Positions 38,219-46,131 of a stretch of 64,000 nucleotides of DNA are shown here, piece by piece (position 1 is the stretch's first letter; each line of letters opens with the position of its first letter). Both the position numbers and the translations under genes were made by a program. Source of the stretch: Idiomarina sp. PL1-037 (GTDB lineage Bacteria > Pseudomonadota > Gammaproteobacteria > Enterobacterales > Alteromonadaceae). Location: NCBI RefSeq assembly GCF_034422975.1, contig NZ_CP139873.1:682001-746000 (forward strand), in the 5' to 3' direction. The notes under the pieces were generated by a model. The model searched no databases. It was not told the origin of the DNA and saw only the letters and a list, made by a program, of their open reading frames with translations.

Positions 38219-41200
38219 ATGTTTAACTCTACTTTCAAGCGTACAGCGGTTGCAGCTGCTATTGCTTTAGGCCTTAGCGGCACTGCTGTGGCTCAGGATA
38301 CCTCGTCTAGCTTACGTGGCTCCGTTACCACTCAATCGGGTGAGTTCCTGCCAAATACAACGATTCAGTTGCGCAATGAGCGAACTGGAACGGTACAGAC
38401 TTATACTACCAACGAACAAGGCGCATTCGCGGCGCGCGGATTGAGTGTCGGTGGTCCTTACACGCTAGTGGCTGAAGGTCCGGAAGGCCGGACTGAAGTA
38501 GTCAAGGACATTTATCTGACTTTGGGCGACTCTGAGTCTGTACGAGTTGTTCTCAAATCTGAAATGGAAAAAATAGAAGTTACGGGTGTTGCTAATACCA
38601 ATAGCCTTTATGGAAGTAATAGTCCGGCGGCGAATTTTGACTTGTCAGATTTGCAGGATAGCCCCGCGATTAACCGTGACTTGAAAGATATTGTCCGTAT
38701 TGACCCTAGAGTTTATGTTAGCTCAGGCGACAGTATTCAGTGTATGGGAGCTCACCCTCGCTTCAATAGTCTGACAGTTGACGGCGCTAGAATGAACGAC
38801 AACTTTGGCCTTAACTCGGGTGGGTACCCAACCCGAAGCATGCCTTTTTCCTATGACGCCATTCAGCAGGTAGCCGTTGAGTTCGCGCCCTTTGATGTTC
38901 AGTATGGTGGCTTTACGGCGTGTAATATTAACGCGGTTACAAAATCAGGCCAAAACGAGTTGTTCGGCGGCTTTTTCTACGATTACGCGAGTGATTCACT
39001 GCAAGGCGACAAGCTAGAAGGTGAAGATATCACTATGGGTGACTTTTCAGAAGACCGTTATGGCTTTAACGTGGGCGGTGCTTTGATTGAAGATAAGCTG
39101 TTCTTTTTTGCCGCTTATGAAAAACTGTCTGGTGAGTCGGCATTCAGTTATGGCCCGGCAGATTCAAATGCCGGTACGAAAGTTGCCGGGGTTAGCCAGG
39201 ATCAATTAGACACAATTCGTGAAATTGCTAAAGACGTTTATGATTACGATGTTGGTGATCCGGTAACCTCTTCTCCTGTTGAAGACGAAAAGTTGTTACT
39301 AAAACTAGACTGGAGCATCAGTGACAATCATCGGGCGTCTTTAACCTATAATAAGACAGAAGACTCTCAGTTAAACACTTCGGATCAAAGTGGCGACGAG
39401 TACGAGTTTTCGAATCACTACTACACCATCGGTAATGAATTTACATCTTATATCGGTCAACTCTACTCAGATTGGACCGATCGCTTCTCGACAGAGATGC
39501 GGATTGGTTACTCTGAACTCGATAACTCGCAGGTGACTGTCGGTCCCAAAAACATTGCGGACTTCCAAATTGAGACCAAGAACGACCCCGATGGCGATGG
39601 AGCCCCGAGTGAAGCGACGGTTTATTTTGGTGCCGATGATTCACGTCAGGCTAATGACCTGGATTACGAAACGATGTTCTATAAATTGGCGGGAACCTAC
39701 TTTTTAGGTGACCACGTCATTAGTGGTGGTATCGAGCGCGAAGAGTACGATGTCTTTAATATGTTCGTGCAGCATTCCCGCGGCGGGGAAATCGATTTCG
39801 CGTCATTAGAAGACTTCCGTCAGGGTAACGTTCAGAAATATTATTATGGTAACGCAACGGGTACTGAGCAAGATCCGCGTGATGCTGCCGGCGAGTTCAG
39901 CTATGCAACCAACACTGCGTATTTACAGGACGAGTATTATCACGCGCCGTTAGATATGACGGTAACATTCGGGTTACGTTATGACTGGTACGAGAGCAGT
40001 GATTATCCTCAGCACAATCAGGATTTTGAAGATTTATACCAATTCAGCAATCGCGAAAACCTGGATGGAAAAAGCTTACTGCAACCACGTTTAGGCATAA
40101 ACTGGAACGTGTCACCTGAGTTAGAAGTTCGTGGTGGCTTGGGTCTTTATTCTGGCGGCAACCCTAACGTGTGGTTGGCCAATAACTATCAAAAAGATGG
40201 AATTAGCCAAACGCAAGTCAGCAGAAAAAACTTTAACTTGCTTGAACTTGCAGAGAATGGTGGTTTAGTCGGTGAAGGCCGTCCGGGGTATGATGTACCG
40301 CAGTCGTTGTATGACGATGTTGCTGCAGGGCGGGCTACTTCGTTAAATGTGCTGGATCCGAATTTTGACATCCCAAGTGAGTGGAAGTACGCGTTAGGCG
40401 CTACTTATACCTTACCCGGCGATTATGTATGGATGACAGACTTGATGTATACCGTTCGCAAGGATGAAGCTTATATCAAGAATATCGCTGTCGAGGTCGA
40501 TGGCTCTATGGCTGACGGTCGCCCTGTTTATGATGTCATCAATGAAGGCCGAAACACTGACTTAATGTTGACAAATTCGGACCAAGACTCAACTGTATCC
40601 TCTATTTCGACGTCAATCAGCAAGTCTTATGACTTTGGACTCGATGTATCACTAGCTTACGCTTACGTTGATGCGGAAGACGCGAGCCCAATGACAAGTT
40701 CGGTAGCTCAGTCGAATTTCCAGTACTTCGCAACGGATAATTTTAATAACCCTGCGGCTGCGACATCAAACTACGAAATTCCTCACCGCTTTACTCTACA
40801 AGCAACTTATGCAAAAGAGTTCTTCGACGGTTATGCAACGACGATTGGCTTATTCGCCTCTGCCAACAAAGGTAAGCCTTATAGTTATGTAATGGGGAAC
40901 GCGACCTATAAAGATGGTAACGATACGCTTACTTACCCTAAAGTTCAGGGAGTCGATGTGGCCGGTAGAGGGCGACAGCTGCTGTATGTTCCAAATGGAC
41001 GAGATGATGATAATGTTGTGTTCGGTTCGAACTTTAACCAGGACGCCTTTTTTGCATGGTTAGAAGAGTCGGGTGCTGACAAGTACGCCGGTGGCTCAGC
41101 TGGACGCAATGCTTTCAATAGTGACTGGTGGACAAAAGTTGATCTTCGTGTAACTCAGGAATTACCTGGGTTGATGGACGGTCATAAAGCGAGCTTGTTC

Positions 41201-41407
41201 TTTACCATCGATAATTTAACTAACTTGCTAAATGATGATTGGGGTGTGTTGAACGAATCAATCTACGGTACAGCGAAAGTCGTTGATGCTTATCGCGATT
41301 CTCAGGGGCGTTACGTATTTGATAGCTTCTCGGAGCCGAACCCGCAGAGCCGTATTACTAATTCTTCTCTGTGGCAAGCTCGTATCGGTATCGAATACAA
41401 GTTTTAA
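38219..41407 (+). CDS. Oar-like TonB-dependent receptor 2
   Basis: 1,062 residues and a paralogue of the preceding receptor. The signal peptide (ending GTAVAQ) is followed by the regulatory-like domain (RGSVTTQSGEFLPNTTIQLR), the plug (HPRFNSLTVDGARMNDNFGL, GGFTACNINAVTKSG) and a barrel ending GIEYKF. Unlike receptor 1, the plug has two Cys (SIQCMGAH and TACNINAV) that could form a disulfide. Barrel loops differ between the two, so they probably recognise different ligands. The gene has its own terminators on both sides, suggesting independent transcription. Confidence 0.9.
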   Translation: MFNSTFKRTAVAAAIALGLSGTAVAQDTSSSLRGSVTTQSGEFLPNTTIQLRNERTGTVQTYTTNEQGAFAARGLSVGGPYTLVAEGPEGRTEVVKDIYLTLGDSESVRVVLKSEMEKIEVTGVANTNSLYGSNSPAANFDLSDLQDSPAINRDLKDIVRIDPRVYVSSGDSIQCMGAHPRFNSLTVDGARMNDNFGLNSGGYPTRSMPFSYDAIQQVAVEFAPFDVQYGGFTACNINAVTKSGQNELFGGFFYDYASDSLQGDKLEGEDITMGDFSEDRYGFNVGGALIEDKLFFFAAYEKLSGESAFSYGPADSNAGTKVAGVSQDQLDTIREIAKDVYDYDVGDPVTSSPVEDEKLLLKLDWSISDNHRASLTYNKTEDSQLNTSDQSGDEYEFSNHYYTIGNEFTSYIGQLYSDWTDRFSTEMRIGYSELDNSQVTVGPKNIADFQIETKNDPDGDGAPSEATVYFGADDSRQANDLDYETMFYKLAGTYFLGDHVISGGIEREEYDVFNMFVQHSRGGEIDFASLEDFRQGNVQKYYYGNATGTEQDPRDAAGEFSYATNTAYLQDEYYHAPLDMTVTFGLRYDWYESSDYPQHNQDFEDLYQFSNRENLDGKSLLQPRLGINWNVSPELEVRGGLGLYSGGNPNVWLANNYQKDGISQTQVSRKNFNLLELAENGGLVGEGRPGYDVPQSLYDDVAAGRATSLNVLDPNFDIPSEWKYALGATYTLPGDYVWMTDLMYTVRKDEAYIKNIAVEVDGSMADGRPVYDVINEGRNTDLMLTNSDQDSTVSSISTSISKSYDFGLDVSLAYAYVDAEDASPMTSSVAQSNFQYFATDNFNNPAAATSNYEIPHRFTLQATYAKEFFDGYATTIGLFASANKGKPYSYVMGNATYKDGNDTLTYPKVQGVDVAGRGRQLLYVPNGRDDDNVVFGSNFNQDAFFAWLEESGADKYAGGSAGRNAFNSDWWTKVDLRVTQELPGLMDGHKASLFFTIDNLTNLLNDDWGVLNESIYGTAKVVDAYRDSQGRYVFDSFSEPNPQSRITNSSLWQARIGIEYKF

Positions 41408-41449
41408 CGACCGTAGAGTGTAGACTGACCTAAATGTTAGGCAAGGAAT

Positions 41450-41488
41450 AAACCGCCGCTGGTATTGCCCGCGGCGGTTTATTGTTTT
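41450..41488 (+). terminator. Intrinsic terminator after TonB receptor 2
   Basis: AAACCGCCGC (41450-41459) pairs perfectly with GCGGCGGTTT (41471-41480), followed by ATTGTTTT. It also rules out the upstream TTG start for the antiporter. Confidence 0.9.
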
Positions 41489-41524
41489 AACCTCCCAGTA
41501 TCAGACATTTATAAACGCATCCTA

Positions 41525-42913
41525 ATGGAACTGAGCTGGACCAGTCTTTTACCTTCCTTATTGGCAATTGTATTCGCCATAGTTACCCGAAAAGTTCTGC
41601 TGGCGCTTATTGGCGGTATTATTCTGGCCAATATTCTGCTGTTTTGGCCTGCTCCTGAAAATATTGCCTACGGCACTTTAAACAGCACCTGGGACACCCT
41701 TATTGACCCCAGTAATATGCTGGTCTGGTTTTTTACTCTGGGTATTGGTGCATTGTTTGGCGTGCTGGAAAACGGCGGAACGTTTAAAGAGTTTGTGCTG
41801 AAGCTTGAAAAAAAACAATGGATAGAAAACAAGCGCAGAGCCCGGTTAATGACCTGGATACTGGGCGTTGTGGTTTTTATCGAATCGAACGTGACTATTA
41901 TGATTTCCGGCACCACCTCGCGGCCTATTTATGACCGCCTGGGTATTGCCCGCGAAAAGCTCGCTTACATTGTTGATTCTACTTGTGCTGCCATTTGTAT
42001 TTTAATTCCGCTGAATGCCTGGGGGGCGTTTAATTTAACGCTCATTTCGAATCAGGGCGTTGAACAACCTCTGCTGGTGTTTATTCAGTCTATTGCTTTT
42101 AATTTCTATGCCATTTTTGCGGTATTGCTGGCGCTCTTTGTGGCGCTGTTCGACTGGAATATTGGGCCCATGAAAGCCTTTGAAAAGAATGCTGTGCCCG
42201 ATCAGGTTTCCAAAAATACCTGGGGCGATGGCCCGGATGAAGAGGCCCGCTTTGGCAAAGGTACCGCGGTGGTCATGACCAGCTTGATTTCGCTGGTGGT
42301 GATGGTGCCGGTTATGCTGCTGGTTACCGGTAAGGGTGTATTGGTTGACGGTAACGGCACTTTAAGTGTGTTTGTCGCTATTTATGTGGCTTTGGGCATT
42401 GCCGTAGCCGGAACCCTGATGACACAGCCGGCAGGTTTGGCCGATGTTGGTAAGTACCTGTTAAAAGGCGCCTGGAATATTCTGCCACTGGCGGTCATTT
42501 TGTGGCTGTCTATAGCGCTGGGGGGCTTAACCCGCGACTTAGGTACGGGAGAGTTTTTGGCGGCCGCTCTGGATGGTTCGGTGGCGCTATGGATGCTGTT
42601 ACCGCTGATATTTGTGTTGTCGGCTATTACGGGCTTTTCTATTGGCTCCAGTTGGGGAACCTTTGCCATTATGCTGCCTCTGGCGATACCGCTGGCAATG
42701 ACGTTAGGTTTACCGGCTGCGCCCTTTATAGCGGCGGCAATTTCCGGGGGGATCTTCGGCGACCATGCGTCGCCCATTTCCGATACCACGATCATTGCGT
42801 CTATGGCCTCGGGTGTGGAGCATATTGACCATGTGCGTACGCAGTTGCCTTATGCCTTATTAGCGGGGCTTGCAGCAACGGTGGCTTACGCCGTAACGGG
42901 GATGCTTATTTAA
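41525..42913 (+). CDS. NhaC-type Na+/H+ antiporter family protein
   Basis: 462 residues from the ATG at 41525; an earlier in-frame TTG lies inside the preceding terminator and is rejected. About ten or more hydrophobic membrane segments are seen, with NhaC-family stretches such as FIESNVTIMISGTTSRPIYD, FSIGSSWGTFAIMLPLAIPL and GGIFGDHASPISDTTIIASM. Members exchange Na+ or other cations for protons, or antiport organic acids or amino acids; the substrate cannot be fixed here. The GDHASPISDT segment is typical of NhaC relatives. Its end overlaps the convergent tadA end by 8 bases. Confidence 0.88.
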   Translation: MELSWTSLLPSLLAIVFAIVTRKVLLALIGGIILANILLFWPAPENIAYGTLNSTWDTLIDPSNMLVWFFTLGIGALFGVLENGGTFKEFVLKLEKKQWIENKRRARLMTWILGVVVFIESNVTIMISGTTSRPIYDRLGIAREKLAYIVDSTCAAICILIPLNAWGAFNLTLISNQGVEQPLLVFIQSIAFNFYAIFAVLLALFVALFDWNIGPMKAFEKNAVPDQVSKNTWGDGPDEEARFGKGTAVVMTSLISLVVMVPVMLLVTGKGVLVDGNGTLSVFVAIYVALGIAVAGTLMTQPAGLADVGKYLLKGAWNILPLAVILWLSIALGGLTRDLGTGEFLAAALDGSVALWMLLPLIFVLSAITGFSIGSSWGTFAIMLPLAIPLAMTLGLPAAPFIAAAISGGIFGDHASPISDTTIIASMASGVEHIDHVRTQLPYALLAGLAATVAYAVTGMLI

Positions 42914-43373
42914 GGTTAGCCGATTTGCGGCGGGCACGGAAAAAGCGACGTAATATATCGCCGCATTCTTCTGCCAAGACGCCGCTGTGCACTTCCACTT
43001 TGTGGTTCATAGAGGCGTGATTAATCACCTCAATGGCAGTGCCGGTGGCTCCGGTTCGCGGGTCAGTTGCACCGAACACCAGCCTTTTGACTCGTGCATG
43101 AGTAATTAAACCAGCGCACATAGCGCAGGGCTCCAGCGTCACGTACAGGGTGGCATTGACCAACCGATAGTTATCGATAGCCTGACCAGCAGAACGAATG
43201 GCTTGTGCTTCGGCATGAGCGGATGGGTCGGACAAAGAAATAACCTGATTGTAACCTTCGCCAACAATTTTATCGTCCATGACCAATACCGCGCCAACGG
43301 GTACTTCGTCTGCGTTTTGCGCTTGTTCAGCCAGCTCTATGGCTCGCTGCATGTAGATTTCATCGGTTGTCAT
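42906..43373 (-). CDS. tadA: tRNA-specific adenosine deaminase
   Basis: 155 residues from MTTDEIYMQRAIELA. It deaminates the wobble adenosine (A34) of tRNA-Arg(ACG) to inosine. Zinc and catalytic motifs are intact: H53 and E55 in AHAEAQAI, and C83/C86 in PCAMC. An earlier in-frame start (43418) would add 15 residues without support. TadA near mltF and purL is a familiar gammaproteobacterial neighbourhood. Confidence 0.95.
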   Translation of the reverse strand: MTTDEIYMQRAIELAEQAQNADEVPVGAVLVMDDKIVGEGYNQVISLSDPSAHAEAQAIRSAGQAIDNYRLVNATLYVTLEPCAMCAGLITHARVKRLVFGATDPRTGATGTAIEVINHASMNHKVEVHSGVLAEECGDILRRFFRARRKSANLK

Positions 43374-43442
43374 GAGGGCGATTTTAGCGCAGGATATTAC
43401 CCAGTACCAGAATAACAATCCGCACTTATGCAGGAGAGAACA

Positions 43443-44738
43443 ATGAAAAAGCTCATTATTAGCCTAATGCTGGCCAGTAGCTTTGGCTATGGCGCTCAGG
43501 CTGCTGCTCAGCAGTCGCCGGTAACAGTCAGCAGCGACTTAGAAGCTCAGGTCATTGAATGGCGTCGCCATATTCATGCCAACCCTGAACTGAGTAACCG
43601 CGAGTTTGAAACCGCCAAAATGGTGGCTGAGCATTTGCGCTCTCTGGGCATGGAAGTGGAAACCAGTGTGGCGCATACCGGTGTTGTGGGCATGCTAAAA
43701 GGCGGTAAGCCGGGCCCAACCATAGCGTTGCGTGCGGATATGGACGCGTTACCGGTTACCGAGCAGACCGATGTGCCTTTTAAGTCAACGGTAACATCAG
43801 AGTATCGAGGCAATGAGGTGGGTGTGATGCACGCCTGCGGGCATGATACTCATGTTGCTATGTTAATGGGTGCGGCAGAAAAATTAGCCGAAATGAAAGA
43901 CGAACTGGCCGGTAACGTGATGTTTATTTTCCAGCCAGCTGAAGAAGGCGCGCCTGAAGGCGAAGAGGGCGGCGCTGAGTTAATGCTTGAAGAAGGCTTG
44001 TTTGCCGACTTGATAGCCGAAAATAAACCAGAAAAAGTCTTTGGTATTCATGTCTGGGCAGGTTTTCCTACAGGTCATGTGGGCTATCGTAAAGGCCCGC
44101 TGATGGCGTCTTCCGATCAGTTCGAAATTAAAGTAAAAGGTAAGCAAGCGCACGGTTCTACGCCATGGGCTGGTGTTGACCCTATTGTGACTTCGGCACA
44201 AATTATTAATAACGCACAGACCATTATCAGCCGCCAGACCAATATTACCAAAGCTCCGGCCGTTTTGTCCTTCGGTATTGTGGAAGGCGGTGTGCGTAAT
44301 AACATTATTCCGGACGAAGTGACCTTAATTGGTACTATCCGCAACTTTGACATGGACATTCGTTCGGATATTCACGAGAAATTAAAGTTAACGGCGAAAA
44401 AAATCGCTGAAGCAAACGGAGCAGAAGCTCACGTTCATGTTGATTTGGGCTATCCGGTAACCAGCAACGACGCAGACCTGGTTGAGCAAATGCTGCCGGT
44501 AACAAAAGCGGTAGCTGGCGCCGATAAAGTGCAGGAAGTGCCATTAGTAACCGGCGCTGAAGACTTCTCTTACTATGCGCTGGAAGTGCCGGGAATGTTT
44601 GTCTTTTTAGGGGTTACCCCACCGGAGCGTGATATGTCAGAAGAACCGAGTAACCACTCGCCGCATTTCTATGCTGACGAAGACGCACTAAAAACCGGTA
44701 CAGAACTTTATGTGAACTGGGCTCTGGAATCTCTCTAA
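43443..44738 (+). CDS. Secreted M20-family amidohydrolase
   Basis: 431 residues from the ATG at 43443 (GGAG upstream). An N-terminal signal peptide (MKKLIISLMLASSFGYGAQA) predicts periplasmic or extracellular location. The metallopeptidase M20D pattern is clear: HACGHDTH (C132, H134), Glu pair in PAEEGAPEG (E167/E168), FGIHVWAGFP, the lid/dimer domain QAHGSTPW and VTGAEDFSYY near the C-terminus. Relatives hydrolyse N-acyl or N-aminoacyl bonds (hippurate, N-acetyl amino acids, indole conjugates). mltF starts one base after its stop, so they form an operon. Confidence 0.9.
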   Translation: MKKLIISLMLASSFGYGAQAAAQQSPVTVSSDLEAQVIEWRRHIHANPELSNREFETAKMVAEHLRSLGMEVETSVAHTGVVGMLKGGKPGPTIALRADMDALPVTEQTDVPFKSTVTSEYRGNEVGVMHACGHDTHVAMLMGAAEKLAEMKDELAGNVMFIFQPAEEGAPEGEEGGAELMLEEGLFADLIAENKPEKVFGIHVWAGFPTGHVGYRKGPLMASSDQFEIKVKGKQAHGSTPWAGVDPIVTSAQIINNAQTIISRQTNITKAPAVLSFGIVEGGVRNNIIPDEVTLIGTIRNFDMDIRSDIHEKLKLTAKKIAEANGAEAHVHVDLGYPVTSNDADLVEQMLPVTKAVAGADKVQEVPLVTGAEDFSYYALEVPGMFVFLGVTPPERDMSEEPSNHSPHFYADEDALKTGTELYVNWALESL

Positions 44739-44739
44739 T

Positions 44740-46107
44740 ATGCCAAAGTCTGCAGTATCGCTGTTTGCTATTTTACTGTTGGCCGCTAGTGTAATAACGG
44801 CCTGCAGTCCTCAAACCCGCCCCGATGCCATGTCCGTCGTTCAGGAACGTCAGGTACTGCGGGTGGGAACGCTGATAAACCCAACCAGCTATTATTTTGA
44901 TCATGACCGTGAGCAGGGCTTCGAGTACGATCTGGCTAAACGCTTTGCTGAGCGCTTAGGCGTGGAGCTGGAGATGGTGCCGCGATTTGATGTGAATGAT
45001 TTGTTTACCATGCTGCGCCGCGGCGAGGTTGACATTGTTGCAGCGGGTCTGGATCGGACCTCGACACGCGCTCAGCTGTTCCGTTTCAGTCCGCCTTACG
45101 ACATTATTAGCCAGAAAGTGGTGTTTAAACAAGGCTCGCGGCAGCGTCCGCGGGACTTGCAGCAGATTACCGACGGCGAAATTGTGGTGGTGGAAGGTAG
45201 CTCTCATCATGAGTTTTTGAGAAGCCTGGGTGACAGTATTCCGACACTAAAGTGGCGCGCGACCCGCGACCACGATGCGGTCGAGCTATTGCAAATGGTG
45301 ATTAGTGGCGAAGTCGATTACACCATTACCGACAGTACGGCATTAAATATTCAACGCCGGTTTCATCCTGGTTTAAGTGTGGCTTTTACGGTAAAGCATG
45401 ATCAGGATATTGCCTGGGCTTTACCGCAGGGTACCGATGACTCTTTGTTTGCGGCGGTTATTGAGTATTTTGGTGAAATTCGCTCCAGCGGGCGCTTAGC
45501 TCATATTAAAGAGCAGCATTTTGGTCACGTAAAACAATTTAATTATGTAACGACCAGTTTGTTTATAGAAGCGGTAGATCGTGTCCTGCCTGTTTATATA
45601 GAAACCTTTAAAGAGCATTCGGGGTCGCTTGACTGGCGGTTACTGGCTGCTATTTCCTATCAGGAGTCGTTGTGGAACCCGCGGGCGGTTTCTCCTACCG
45701 GGGTGCGCGGCATGATGATGCTGACATTGCCTACGGCTAAAGCGATGGGGGTTAAAAGTCGCCTGAATGCGGAACAAAGTATTCGCGGCGGAGCGCGTTA
45801 TCTGGAGCGCATGCTAAATAGGGTGCCGGCAAGAATTCCGCAACCGGACAGAACCTGGTTTGCCTTAGCGGCGTATAATATAGGATTCGGGCATTTAGAA
45901 GATGCGCGAATAATAACGGAGCGTCAGGGCGGTAACCCGGACCGTTGGGTGGATGTGAAAAAGCGTTTGCCGCTGCTGAGACAAAAACAGTTTTATCGTC
46001 ATACTCGCTATGGGTTCGCGCGAGGCGATGAGCCAGTGACCTATGTCGGTAACATCCGTCGTTTTTACGACACATTAAAATATTTAGATGAGCAAGGACG
46101 GCTGTAG
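44740..46107 (+). CDS. mltF: Membrane-bound lytic murein transglycosylase F
   Basis: 455 residues. The N-terminus has a lipobox-like sequence (AASVITACS), suggesting a lipoprotein. Residues about 35-270 resemble a periplasmic solute-binding domain (LRVGTLINPTSYYFDHDREQ ... GFEYDLAKRFAERLGV). The C-terminal goose-lysozyme-like domain has the catalytic Glu in SYQESLWNPRAVSPTGVRGM (E309), plus AAYNIGFGHLEDAR. It cleaves peptidoglycan glycan strands with 1,6-anhydro product formation. Order and motifs match E. coli MltF, except for the shorter C-terminal tail. Confidence 0.95.
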   Translation: MPKSAVSLFAILLLAASVITACSPQTRPDAMSVVQERQVLRVGTLINPTSYYFDHDREQGFEYDLAKRFAERLGVELEMVPRFDVNDLFTMLRRGEVDIVAAGLDRTSTRAQLFRFSPPYDIISQKVVFKQGSRQRPRDLQQITDGEIVVVEGSSHHEFLRSLGDSIPTLKWRATRDHDAVELLQMVISGEVDYTITDSTALNIQRRFHPGLSVAFTVKHDQDIAWALPQGTDDSLFAAVIEYFGEIRSSGRLAHIKEQHFGHVKQFNYVTTSLFIEAVDRVLPVYIETFKEHSGSLDWRLLAAISYQESLWNPRAVSPTGVRGMMMLTLPTAKAMGVKSRLNAEQSIRGGARYLERMLNRVPARIPQPDRTWFALAAYNIGFGHLEDARIITERQGGNPDRWVDVKKRLPLLRQKQFYRHTRYGFARGDEPVTYVGNIRRFYDTLKYLDEQGRL

Positions 46108-46131
46108 CTGCCATAAAATTAGGTGTTTAAA

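Noticed and set aside
41465..41524. Upstream TTG start of the NhaC-type gene
   Set aside because: It lies within the stem of the intrinsic terminator of the preceding gene.
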